Translations under genes and position numbers: made by a program | NCBI RefSeq assembly: GCF_900111245.1 | Contig: NZ_FOGO01000001.1 | Span: 496,001-560,000 of the forward strand | Direction of reading: 5' to 3' | Source: Streptomyces qinglanensis | GTDB lineage: Bacteria > Actinomycetota > Actinomycetes > Streptomycetales > Streptomycetaceae | Length of the DNA: 64,000 nt | Part shown: positions 49,751-58,161 of the stretch, piece after piece | Layout: each line of letters opens with the position of its first letter | Numbering within the stretch: position 1 is the first letter of the stretch | The notes under the pieces: model-generated | What the model was told of the DNA's origin: nothing | The model's input: the letters and a program-made list of their open reading frames with translations, nothing else | Database searches by the model: none

Positions 49751-51499
49751 TCACCGCCGGTGGCCCGGCCCGCCGGTGACCCGGATCGCGAGGACGGCCA
49801 TGTCGTCGTGCCCCGGGGAGTTCTTCACCCCCCGGGAGAGCGCTTCCAGGAGCTGCGGCAGGGGACGGTCCCCGGATGCGGAGAGCGTGGACATCGCTCG
49901 GCGGATCCCCTCTTCGATGTCGCTGTCCCGGCGTTCGACCAGCCCGTCGGTGTACAGCAGGAGGACGGCACCCGGCGGGATGTCGCACTCGTGTTCGCGG
50001 CGGTCGAGGCCGATCGCGGCATCGAGCAGCAGGAGGTCGTGGTCGTCCAGCGTCGAGACCCGGCCGTCGGGCAGCCGCAGCAGCGGGGGCGGATGCCCGG
50101 CGTTGGACCACGTCAGCCGCCACCGGTCCTGGTGCGGGTCCAGCCGGGCGTGCACGGCGGTGGCACCCGGGCCCAGGGGCAGGGCGGCGAAGGCGGCCTC
50201 GACCGCTGCCAGCGCGACGGCGGGAGAGCGCTCCGGGTGGCCGAGCGTGGCCTGCCGCAGCATGCTCCGCACCTGCCCCATGACGGCGGCTGCCCGCATG
50301 TCGTGTCCGATGACGTCCCCGATGGACGCCACCAGGCAGGACTGCCGCCCGCCCGATCCGGGCGGCAGCACGTAGGCGTCGTACCAGTCGCCCCCCACCA
50401 TGTCCTGGTCCTCGGCGGGCAGGTACAGGGTGGACATCTCCAGGCCCGGCACGTCCGGCAGTTCGGTGAGCATGGCGGACTGCAGTTGCTGCGCCGTACT
50501 GAGGCGGCTCTCGACGAACCGCATCCGCTCCACGGCCTGGCTCACATATCCGGCGACCGCGGTGAGCACCGCCTCCTCGGTCACGCCCAGCCCGTGGGCG
50601 CCCTTCCAGGACCAGGTCAGCACCCCGCGGCGGCGGGCCAGGGGGACGCAGAACGCGGAGTCGAGCCCGAGGGCGTCGTACCCCGCCACGGCGTCCGCGC
50701 TGTAGTCGGCTTCCAGGGCTGCATGGTCGGGGACGAAGACCGCCCGCTGCTCGCGCATCGCCCGGGCGCTGGGGAAACCGGAGTCCACCGCCATGGACGG
50801 GACGGCGGCCTCCACCGGCCGCACGTCGTCCGGTTCGACGACGCGCCGCAGCTCCTGCCCGTCGGCGAGCAGCAGGCCCACGTAGGACGGCTTGGCGGAG
50901 CCGTCGAACAGGTGCCGCAGCCGGCGGACCACATCCGTCAGGTCGCGGGAGCGGGCCAGCTCGACCGACGCGCGCAGCAGGAGCCCGGCATGGTCCCGGT
51001 CGCGCCGGACCTGCTCACTGGCGATCCGCAGCCGCAGCTCGACCGAACAGGCGGCCGCCAGGTCGGTCAGGTCGTGCAGCTCCGACTCGGTCCACTCGCG
51101 GGGCTCGTGGTCGATCGCGCACAGCGACCCCAGGGTGTGGCCGTCGGCGTCGGTCAGCGGCATCCCCGCGTACGCGATCACCTGGAGCTCGGAGACGGCC
51201 AGACTCGAACGGGTGAGCGGGTCGCGTCGCGAGTCGTTCAGGACGAGCGGCTCACCGCTGTGGACCACGTGCTGGCAGAAGGAGCGGTTCAGGGGCGTCT
51301 GGCGCCGCTCCGCCCAGGGCTCCGCCAGCCCCACCATGCCGGGGAAGACCTGCCGCTCGGTCTCCAGCAGGGACACCAGGGCGACCGGAACGCGGAGGAA
51401 CCGGGTGACGAGCCGTGCGAACCGGTCCATGCCGGGGTCGGCGGCAGCCGTGAGCCCCGCGAGCCGCAACGCCTCCGACCTGCCCAGCTCCCCCGTCAC
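49751..51499 (-). CDS. GAF-GAF-PP2C (SpoIIE/RsbU-like) serine phosphatase
   Basis: About 582 residues. The start is GTG 51499, behind GGAGGG. A first GAF domain (about 15-160, with FCQHVVHSGEPLVLNDSRRD) and a second (about 170-335) are followed by a PP2C/SpoIIE phosphatase domain (about 355-575) with VGGDWYDAY and IGDVIGHDMRAAAVMGQ, the metal-binding Asp motifs. These phosphatases act on anti-anti-sigma factors in response to signals bound by GAF domains. No anti-sigma gene is adjacent, so it is an orphan. Its upstream region has inverted repeats. Confidence 0.92.
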   Translation of the reverse strand: MTGELGRSEALRLAGLTAAADPGMDRFARLVTRFLRVPVALVSLLETERQVFPGMVGLAEPWAERRQTPLNRSFCQHVVHSGEPLVLNDSRRDPLTRSSLAVSELQVIAYAGMPLTDADGHTLGSLCAIDHEPREWTESELHDLTDLAAACSVELRLRIASEQVRRDRDHAGLLLRASVELARSRDLTDVVRRLRHLFDGSAKPSYVGLLLADGQELRRVVEPDDVRPVEAAVPSMAVDSGFPSARAMREQRAVFVPDHAALEADYSADAVAGYDALGLDSAFCVPLARRRGVLTWSWKGAHGLGVTEEAVLTAVAGYVSQAVERMRFVESRLSTAQQLQSAMLTELPDVPGLEMSTLYLPAEDQDMVGGDWYDAYVLPPGSGGRQSCLVASIGDVIGHDMRAAAVMGQVRSMLRQATLGHPERSPAVALAAVEAAFAALPLGPGATAVHARLDPHQDRWRLTWSNAGHPPPLLRLPDGRVSTLDDHDLLLLDAAIGLDRREHECDIPPGAVLLLYTDGLVERRDSDIEEGIRRAMSTLSASGDRPLPQLLEALSRGVKNSPGHDDMAVLAIRVTGGPGHRR

Positions 51500-51607
51500 A
51501 GTCCCTCCACCGATGGCTCGCGGGAGTCCCGGCACCGACCCGGCACCCCCACTGCGCACAGCCCGCACCGATGCCGCGACCGACATCCACCAAAGCGGAT
51601 GCATGCG

Positions 51608-51678
51608 GATACAAGTGAATGTATCGCAAGAATCGGACGCTGTCGTGCGGCTGCGTGTATCTGTCGCATGCATGACAG
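51608..51678. promoter_or_regulatory. Inverted repeats upstream of the PP2C phosphatase gene
   Basis: GATACA-N6-TGTATC (51608-51625) and CTGTC-GCATGCAT-GACAG (51661-51678) are two separate dyads in a relatively AT-rich stretch. They are candidate regulator sites. Confidence 0.4.
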
Positions 51679-51808
51679 ATGCAGCCGGCAGACCGGCGGA
51701 GCGACGGGCCGGCGGAGCGGCAGGCCGGGTCTCCCCCGTACGGCGCCGGGCCCGGCGGAAGGTGTTCCGCCGGGCCCGGGAACGGGCGCCTCATCGACAG
51801 GCCGCATT

Positions 51809-51869
51809 CGCGGGCCTTGTCCGCGGGCCTTGTCCGCGGGCCTTGTCCGCGGGCCTTGTCCGCGGGCCT
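51809..51869. repeat. 13-bp tandem repeat, four full copies plus a partial
   Basis: CGCGGGCCTTGTC is repeated exactly at 51809, 51822, 51835 and 51848, then partially to 51869. It lies in the 391-base gap 51500-51890 just after the SPFH gene; apart from this and the dyads at 51608-51678 I see nothing there. Confidence 0.85.
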
Positions 51870-51890
51870 ATTCGTGGACGAGGCCGTGGC

Positions 51891-53237
51891 TCACCCGCGG
51901 TTTCCCTCGTCCGGGCCCGCGGCCCCATGCGCCGCACCGGCCGCGTCCGCCGCCCAGGTCTCCCCGGAGGACAGCGGCGTCATCCGGGGCAGGAGCTGCG
52001 CGGCGAGCAGCGTCGAGAGCGCCGAGCTGTCACCGCTGCCGCCGTCGGTGCGCACGACGACCGGCCGGGGCGCCTTCGCCGCCAGCTCCGCGCCCACTTC
52101 GAGACGGCGGCGGGCCAACTCGTACTGGAGCACCGCACGGTTGTCGCGGTACGCCTTGGCCAGCGCACGCTGGGCCCGGGCCTCGTTCTCGGCGGCGATC
52201 AGACCGCTGCGGCCCCCGGTCTCGATCTCGAACCGCACCCGCTGCGCGTTGGTCTCCTGCTCCTCCAGCAGTTGCGCCACCTGCTCGCGGGCCTTGTTCA
52301 GCGCGGCCTTCACCTCGACGATGCGCGCATCGCGCACCTTCTTGGCCCGCTCGATGTCCATGCCGAGGCTGTCGATCCGGCGCTTGCGCGTCAGACCCCA
52401 CTCCTGTTCGTAGGCCGTACGCTCCTTGGCGACCCGCTCCCGGGTGGCCAGGTGCTGCTGGTACTGGGCGGGGAGCTGGACGTCCGGGATGTTGGAACCG
52501 GTGATGCGCACCCCGTAGCGGGACAGCAGCCGGTTGAGCAGCTCCTGCATGTCGGCCACGTCGGAACCGCGCAGGTCGTACGCGTGCTCGGTGTGCACCA
52601 GGCGGGCACGCTGGCGGATGGCGTCCTGCACGGCGCTGGAGAGGACCAGGTCGAAGTTGCCCGCGCCGATCGTCCGGACGAAGAGCACCGCGTCGGTGAT
52701 GCGGAACTTCAGGAAGAACTCGATCGACCGCAGCGGCACGTTCTCCTGCGTCGGGCAGGCCATCACCGGCGCCGAGTACGGGATCTCGGTGGCCGTGTCG
52801 ACCACGAAGTCGACCCGCGACCAGGGGTGCCACAGGTAGTGCCGCCCCGCGTCCAGGGTGCGGGTGACCGCACCGTACCGGGTCAGCACCCCGTGGGTGC
52901 CCTGCTCGATCTCCACGATCGAGGAGCGCCACCACCAGAGCCCGCCGATCACCAGCAGCACTGCGCCGAGGGCGTAGGAGAGCCCGGCGAGCGCGCCGTA
53001 GGCGAGGTCGGAGGCCCCCTCGGCGTCGGCCCCGCGCAGCGAGAGCATCACTCCCGCCAGCAGCGCGAACAGACCGAGCCACAGCGGCAGCATCCACCAC
53101 AGCCGGCGCCGGTGGCGCGGGATGATGACCGGGATCAGGGTGCCGGCCTCGCCGCCCCGCAGCAGTTGGGCGATCTCGCTCCAGGGCGCCACCGCCTCGG
53201 AGATGACCGACCTGCGATTCGGGTGTGCGCTGCTCAC
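51891..53237 (-). CDS. SPFH/Band 7 domain membrane protein (distal gene of pair)
   Basis: A 448-residue protein. Two membrane segments (about 47-67 and 82-102) precede the Band 7/SPFH domain (about 105-290; EQGTHGVLTRYGAVTRTLDAGRHYLW), followed by a long charged coiled coil (about 290-400) and an Ala/Gly tail. SPFH proteins form membrane-associated oligomeric scaffolds. It overlaps the upstream SPFH gene by ATGA and is its distant paralogue, so the two may make a hetero-oligomer, like HflK-HflC; that is inferred. Confidence 0.88.
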   Translation of the reverse strand: MSSAHPNRRSVISEAVAPWSEIAQLLRGGEAGTLIPVIIPRHRRRLWWMLPLWLGLFALLAGVMLSLRGADAEGASDLAYGALAGLSYALGAVLLVIGGLWWWRSSIVEIEQGTHGVLTRYGAVTRTLDAGRHYLWHPWSRVDFVVDTATEIPYSAPVMACPTQENVPLRSIEFFLKFRITDAVLFVRTIGAGNFDLVLSSAVQDAIRQRARLVHTEHAYDLRGSDVADMQELLNRLLSRYGVRITGSNIPDVQLPAQYQQHLATRERVAKERTAYEQEWGLTRKRRIDSLGMDIERAKKVRDARIVEVKAALNKAREQVAQLLEEQETNAQRVRFEIETGGRSGLIAAENEARAQRALAKAYRDNRAVLQYELARRRLEVGAELAAKAPRPVVVRTDGGSGDSSALSTLLAAQLLPRMTPLSSGETWAADAAGAAHGAAGPDEGNRG

Positions 53238-55093
53238 TGGTCGTCCTCCTCCGAGTGGTGCGGAACGCCGGTCGCGGATCCGGCGGTGCCAGTGGACCCG
53301 GCGGCGCCGGTGGACCCGGCGGCGCCAGGAGTCCCGGGAGTCCCGGTGTTCCCTGTGCCCCCGACTGTCCCGGCGGCCCCGGCGGGCTCACCGGCCCCGC
53401 GCGACCGGCCGGACGCCTCGGAGGCACCAGGCAGGTCAGAAGCACCGGGCACGTCGGCCATCCCGGTCGGCTCGGGGGCCACCGTGGGCCGCTCGGCCTC
53501 CAGCAGCGCACCGATCTCGCTCTCGCGGTCGGAGATACGGGCGGACACCTCGTCCAGGCGCTCCCGGACAGCCGCCATGTCAGCCTCCGTGAAGAGCTCG
53601 CCGCCGTGCTCCCCCACCAGTTCGCGGGCGAGACGCAGGAAATCGACCCCTGCCGCGTCGCCGCCGTCGGCCGTACCGCCGATCCGCACCAGCCGCGGCA
53701 GATGGTCGGCGACCTCCACCAGGGCGTCGAGGATCTGCCGCTGGTAGCGGTACTCCAGGATCTCGGGCGCCTCGGCGGCCGTCACGGCCCGGATGTCGAG
53801 GGCCTGAGCCTCCAGCAGCGCCGCGTTCGCCTTCGCCTCGGACTCGGCCTGCACATACCGCTGCCGGGCCAGCGCCTCGGCCCGGTTGGTCTCGCGTTCC
53901 ACGGCCGTGTCCATCTGCGCCTGGTACTGGGCGATGTCCGCCTGGATCGCGGAGAGCGTCTCGTGACTGGTCGCCAACTCCTTGGTCAGATCGCCCTCGT
54001 CCTGCTCCTTGCGCAGCATCAGCGCGTACTCGTGGGTGTACGCCTCCTTCGCCATCCGCACCATCTCCGGCGCGGCCAGGTCCATCCGGTAGCCCCGGTC
54101 GGCCGGCTCGGCGTGCGTGATGTTGGCGTTGGTCAGCTCGACCGCGGGCCGGAACTGCTGGTTGAGCTGCTCCAGCAGCCGACCGGTGTCCTCCCCGACC
54201 ATGTCGTAGATCCCGGCGGCCTCCTGCTCGTAGATGAGGCTCCGGATGGTCTCGCTGACGGCGTTGCTCAGCTTCTCCTCGAAGCCGCGGACCGCACCGA
54301 GCGTGTAGACGAACTCGGTCGGGTCGCTGATCCGGAACTGGATGAAGAGGTCGATGGACGCCTTCACCCCGCCCTTGGTCGGGGCCTCCCGCACCGGCGC
54401 GTTGAACGGGTACTCGCGGACGGTGTTGACGATGTACGACACCCGCTTCCACGGGCTGATCAGAATGACCCTGCCGGGCCCGACGACCTTCTCCAGCTTC
54501 CCGAACCGGGTGATCAGCGCCTGGCACCCGTCCGGGACCATGACCATGCCCTGCCGCCACCACACGAAGCCGATCGCGGCCAGCGCCACGACCCAGTAGT
54601 GCAGTCCGAAGAGCGGATTGGTCAACGGCGAGTCGTCCACGGTCGACACCACGGCGGTGCCCACCGCGCCCAGCACCAGCAGCATCAGCACCGGGAGCAT
54701 GCTCAGGAACGAACGCCCCTTCGGCAGCACCATCGGGCAGATCTCATGGACCTGCTCGCCGTCCTCGCGCTTGTGCCCGCTCTGGTTGAGCGCCTCGCCC
54801 GCCTCGTCCAGCGAAACGGTCCGCTGCGCCATCACGGTGGCGATCGAACCGCCCTGCTCCCGGGCGGCCGGGAAGTCCGCGGGATCCATCCCCTCGTCCT
54901 GCGGTTCCTGCGCCTCCGGCCCGTCCTGGCCGGGCTCCCCCCGGCCCTCGGCGCTCCGCCCCCGCGTGGGCCCCCGCCCGGCGGAGCCGCCCGTACGCCT
55001 GCGGACCTCGTCCTCCGCCACCTGCCGGGGATCGGCACCGGAAGCCACCGCGGAGGCCACCCTCCGCACGTTCTGCGCTCTCGCTCGCGCCAC
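53234..55093 (-). CDS. SPFH/Band 7 domain membrane protein with collagen-like tail (proximal gene of pair)
   Basis: A 619-residue protein. A charged N-terminal region (about 1-120) is followed by two membrane segments (about 130-150 and 165-182), the SPFH domain (PDGCQALITRFGKLEKVVGPGRV onward, to about 380) and a coiled coil. The final 55 residues are dominated by Gly-X-Y triplets (GTPGTPGAAGSTGAAGSTG), a collagen-like run, then an acidic end. The start is at 55093, and it overlaps the next SPFH gene by 4 bases. Confidence 0.87.
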   Translation of the reverse strand: MARARAQNVRRVASAVASGADPRQVAEDEVRRRTGGSAGRGPTRGRSAEGRGEPGQDGPEAQEPQDEGMDPADFPAAREQGGSIATVMAQRTVSLDEAGEALNQSGHKREDGEQVHEICPMVLPKGRSFLSMLPVLMLLVLGAVGTAVVSTVDDSPLTNPLFGLHYWVVALAAIGFVWWRQGMVMVPDGCQALITRFGKLEKVVGPGRVILISPWKRVSYIVNTVREYPFNAPVREAPTKGGVKASIDLFIQFRISDPTEFVYTLGAVRGFEEKLSNAVSETIRSLIYEQEAAGIYDMVGEDTGRLLEQLNQQFRPAVELTNANITHAEPADRGYRMDLAAPEMVRMAKEAYTHEYALMLRKEQDEGDLTKELATSHETLSAIQADIAQYQAQMDTAVERETNRAEALARQRYVQAESEAKANAALLEAQALDIRAVTAAEAPEILEYRYQRQILDALVEVADHLPRLVRIGGTADGGDAAGVDFLRLARELVGEHGGELFTEADMAAVRERLDEVSARISDRESEIGALLEAERPTVAPEPTGMADVPGASDLPGASEASGRSRGAGEPAGAAGTVGGTGNTGTPGTPGAAGSTGAAGSTGTAGSATGVPHHSEEDDQ

Positions 55094-55649
55094 ACTTCCC
55101 CCTTTGTCTCATCGTGCGCTCCCGCCATCCCACACCACGAGCAGCGCCGCGGCCACGGCGGGAGCCCCGATCGTGACAGCACGGCGAACCCATCGTTGCC
55201 TCCGGTACACAACGCCCGGCGCCATATGGGCCGCCTCATGCGGGTGGCGGCCCCTTGAGCCCTGGAGGCGCGCCGACCGGCTCGCCAAAAGGGGTTGTGC
55301 GCCGTGAACGGTCGCGCTGTCACTCTGAGCAGGTCGACTTGCCGGTCCTGGGGATCACCTTCCGGGGGGCTCATGGCGCCCGCATTCTGGGCGTCGCTGA
55401 GAGCCCGGTACCGACGAGCGCCTGACCGACCTGGCGTTCCCGCTCATGGCCTCCCCAGCCCGCGGAGCCGACCTCGCCGGAGCCGGCGTTCTCACCGAGC
55501 AGACGCCTGCTGGGAGTGGGGGCGGCTGTGGACCACGCCCCGGAAGCGGTGAGAGCGCAGTCGAAGCGGCATCGCTCCTGCCCGAGGACTGTCCTCCTGT
55601 CTTCGGAGTGGGAAACGGCAGGCGGTGTCCAGGGTGGTGTGAGCGCCGC
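55094..55649. other. Gap without a convincing gene
   Basis: About 550 bases between the SPFH pair and a degraded accessory patch. Short open frames on both strands lack ribosome sites and recognisable motifs. The frame around 55410-55510 (LTDLAFPLMASPARGADLAG) could be a coding remnant, but I cannot assign it. The upstream promoter of the SPFH operon must lie near 55100-55250. Confidence 0.5.
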
Positions 55650-55982
55650 CTACCCGCCTTCTGACAGCGTCCGAAGCTGCGTCTTCACCATCTTGAGAAG
55701 TCTCTCGTTGGGGCTGGAGAAAAGAGCGTAGATGTTGTCCACTCCGGCGACCGAGCGTAACGAGAGCTCAGTATGTCCTTCTTGATGGCTGGGCGTCGCA
55801 GTGATCGTCACTTGACCGTGCAGGGTGAATCCGGTGTAGCTGCCGGTCACTTGCCCCAACAGGGTGCTGGTCTCCACCTTCTTGAAACCTGCCGCTGCAA
55901 GCCCTTCCGCGCAGCGAGCCAGCCATTCGTCTCGCCGGCCGGGGACGACAAGCATCTCCTGCATGCCCTTGCGGACCGCCAA
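55650..55982 (-). CDS. Small hypothetical protein
   Basis: A 110-residue soluble protein. The TTG start at 55982 is supported by GAGGAG 5 bases upstream; ATG 55964 is an alternative with poor spacing. It has a predicted alpha/beta composition with Thr/Ser-rich strands in the middle (GSYTGFTLHGQVTITATPS). GC and codon bias are lower than in the flanking core genes, suggesting acquired DNA. Family not recognised. Confidence 0.68.
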   Translation of the reverse strand: MAVRKGMQEMLVVPGRRDEWLARCAEGLAAAGFKKVETSTLLGQVTGSYTGFTLHGQVTITATPSHQEGHTELSLRSVAGVDNIYALFSSPNERLLKMVKTQLRTLSEGG

Positions 55983-56131
55983 CTGGGCTCCTCAGTCGAA
56001 CAAGTGACGTCTTGGACGATGAGTGTGGCATGCGGCCCGGTGCCGCGGTCAGCATCGCGACGAACCGCCCCGCTGCGCCCGACCGGGCCTCTTCCATCCG
56101 GAACCTGGTGGGTGTCCACTGAGCGGCTCTC

Positions 56132-56653
56132 TCATGTGGCCGGACAGGAGCCGTTGCGGATCGAGAAGCTGACGGAGCTGTAGCCGTACCTGTTCGCCAG
56201 CGCGGTGACGGTGAGGCACAAAGCGGTGTCGGTGCCGTCGGCGGTGACGGTGTAGTCCGCCTCCTCCACACTCTCGCCGAAGTAGTCGTGCTCCGGCTGC
56301 GGGGAGGCGAGCGCGCCCACGACCCCAGCATCGTGCTCGCTGCTGTGGGGGCTCTCGCTGTGAGGGCCGTGCTTCGCAATCCGCGACTGCAGGACCTCGC
56401 CGTAGCCGGGTATGCCAGGGCCGAACTGCGCCTCTTCCGACAACTCGGCTGTCGCTCCCTTGACGGCCGACCGCAGTTCGCCCTCCTCCCACTGAGGAGT
56501 GCTCCGGTGATTGCTGGCGTAGAGGAGACCGAAGACGAGCAGCCCCAGGCCGACGAAGACCACACAAGCGACCGGGTTGCGGAAGTTGAACACGTAGTCG
56601 TTGGTGCCCCACCGGCTGCGGATGAGTATGGGGTCGTCACGGTCGTCGGCCAT
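56132..56653 (-). CDS. Single-pass membrane protein, hypothetical
   Basis: A 173-residue protein from ATG 56653, with AGGAGAA about 8 bases upstream. A charged N-terminus (MADDRDDPILIRSRWGTNDY) is followed by one membrane segment (about 31-49) and an acidic exported domain with two Cys near the end (ALCLTVTAL and NGSCPAT) that could form a disulfide. It is 149 bases upstream of the small gene on the same strand. Family not recognised; accessory patch. Confidence 0.75.
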   Translation of the reverse strand: MADDRDDPILIRSRWGTNDYVFNFRNPVACVVFVGLGLLVFGLLYASNHRSTPQWEEGELRSAVKGATAELSEEAQFGPGIPGYGEVLQSRIAKHGPHSESPHSSEHDAGVVGALASPQPEHDYFGESVEEADYTVTADGTDTALCLTVTALANRYGYSSVSFSIRNGSCPAT

Positions 56654-56725
56654 GTACAGGATTCTCCTGCTCGAGTGCGTCTCACCGGTCGGCACCCCCG
56701 CCCCCGGACCGCAGGGCGGTCTCAC

Positions 56726-56899
56726 CTGCTCGACGACGTCATGTCAGCCGGCCGCGAGGCGCTCCACCTCGCGCGGCAATCCGGCTCGGGCTACGTCGCC
56801 CGTAGACTCCAGACGCTACGGGACGATCTCCGCTCCTACGGCCACGATCGCCGCGCAGCCGAACTGGCCGCCGACATCGGCAGCCTGCACGCGACGTGA
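56726..56899 (+). pseudogene. C-terminal fragment of an XRE/TPR-type transcriptional regulator
   Basis: The frame from LLDDVMSAGREALHLARQSG to the TGA at 56897-56899 reads like the end of a Streptomyces helix-turn-helix regulator with TPR repeats (GYVARRLQTLRDDLRSY, DRRAAELAADI). No DNA-binding part precedes it; the DNA upstream is the divergent start of another gene. An ATG at 56741 could still yield a 52-residue peptide. Interpreted as a truncated remnant. Confidence 0.65.
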
Positions 56900-56913
56900 G
56901 GAGAGGGGTAGGC

Positions 56914-57285
56914 ATGACGGACACCGAGGGCGCCCGCCTGTTCCGGGAGACTTGGATCGCGGGAGTCACCAAGCACTACCCGGGCGAACCCAAAGCCAGC
57001 TACGTCACCCCCTGGGAAGACACCCCTGACTGGGAACGCGAAGCCGCCAGAGCCGTCTACCAGCAGGTGCGCCACTTCCTCGGCCTGAGCGACGGCAACG
57101 CCAAGCGCCTCACCCGCGAACAGAAGGGCCGCTTCGTCGCCACCTGCTGGACGGCCCAGATGTACAAGCACTTCGGCGACCCCAAGCCCGCCTACGTCGC
57201 CGACTGGCCCGACCTCCCGGACTGGCAGCAGGAAACCGACTCCGACATCTTCGAAGCCATCGAGACGGCAGCCCCACAGCAGTAG
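56914..57285 (+). CDS. Hypothetical protein next to regulator remnant
   Basis: A 123-residue acidic soluble protein from ATG 56914 with GGAG/AGGGG upstream. It contains two similar Trp/Pro segments (YVTPWEDTPDWEREA and YVADWPDLPDWQQET) in a probable internal duplication. It lies 14 bases after the regulator remnant and before a DUF6879 remnant, an arrangement I associate with Streptomyces regulator modules. No function assigned. Confidence 0.78.
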   Translation: MTDTEGARLFRETWIAGVTKHYPGEPKASYVTPWEDTPDWEREAARAVYQQVRHFLGLSDGNAKRLTREQKGRFVATCWTAQMYKHFGDPKPAYVADWPDLPDWQQETDSDIFEAIETAAPQQ

Positions 57286-57348
57286 GCAAGTGGAACGCGG
57301 CTGTGGGAGCCAGCAGGAGCACGTACCCGCGATGCCCGCGACAGTGTC

Positions 57349-57929
57349 GTGGTCTGTCATCCGTGGTCGAGGTCCCCGAGGCCGCGATCAGTCCCCTACT
57401 GGAGGACCCGCGCGGAGCTGATCACCGGCGTCGAGCGCAACCGGCTCATCGAAACGTGTGAGCACGACGCGTTCCACCTGGAACTGCGGGACGACTACTC
57501 GGTGCCCGACGAGGACGGCCCCTTCGAGAGCTGGCTGCGCGACGAGCCGGTGGACTACGCGTTCATGAAGCCGTGGACGCAGATGGTCAAGCGGCTGACG
57601 GGCGAGGGGAGAGCCGTTCGACGCGTCCGCGTCGTCTCCCACCCTCACACGCCGTACATCCGGTGGGAGCACCGCACCACTCCCCGCAACGTGGAAGCCG
57701 GTGAGGACATCCGCTGGCTCGCCCGCCACACCGTTCCCGGTGAACTGGTCTTCCCGTTCGACGGCAAGGACTGGTGGCTCATGGACGACCGCCTCCTGGC
57801 GGTGGGACACACCGTTGCCGGACGGGTGAGGGGACACGAGATCATCGACGACCCCAAGGGCATCGCTGAGGCTCGCTCCGCAATGCCCTGTGGTCCCTCA
57901 CCATCCCACACGGCGAATACCGACCCTGA
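57349..57929 (+). pseudogene. DUF6879-type protein gene, frameshifted near its 3' end
   Basis: Homology to the DUF6879 pattern begins at LITGVERNRLIETCEHDAFHLELRD (about 57418) and continues through VRRVRVVSHPHTPYIRWEH and WWLMDDRLLAVGH. GGAGG at 57401-57405 has no ATG, GTG or TTG at the right distance; GTG 57349 lies before it. After about 57875 the expected ending ALWSLTIPHGEYRP is found in a different frame, stopping at 57927-57929, while the original frame runs on into unrelated residues to 58014. A small indel at about 57871-57878 is implied. A sequencing error cannot be excluded. Confidence 0.75.
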
Positions 57930-57966
57930 CGTCATGCTGCGGGCCAACGGTGGCCGAACCGACGAC

Positions 57967-58001
57967 GAGGGCCGCCATCCCGGGCAGGGACGGCGGCCCT
58001 C
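57967..58001. terminator. Bidirectional terminator before glnA
   Basis: GAGGGCCGCC (57967-57976) pairs perfectly with 57992-58001, with inner pairing. It separates the accessory patch from the convergent glnA. Confidence 0.75.
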
Positions 58002-58009
58002 ACATCTGT

Positions 58010-58026
58010 CCTGACGTCACGTCAGG
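58010..58026. repeat. 17-bp perfect inverted repeat
   Basis: CCTGACGTCACGTCAGG has perfect 8-base arms around one base. It lies 9 bases from the terminator; a recombination or binding site, or a second terminator stem, is possible. Confidence 0.5.
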
Positions 58027-58161
58027 GAATCGACCGGTCGATGCACACCCGGTGTACGAGAGCCCGGAGGTCGGCCGGAACCAGCGAGAAACAGAGAGCA
58101 CTGTCTCCGCAGGTCCCAGCAGGGTTCCAGGACCTCGGCCCAGGTCGCCCGACCCCGCACT

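Noticed and set aside
55295..55664. Short plus-strand open frames in the gap beside the SPFH genes
   Set aside because: No ribosome sites, no recognisable motifs, frames change without continuity.
58010..58026. Phage or ICE attachment site at the 17-bp inverted repeat
   Set aside because: No second copy was seen at the other end of the patch and no integrase is present.
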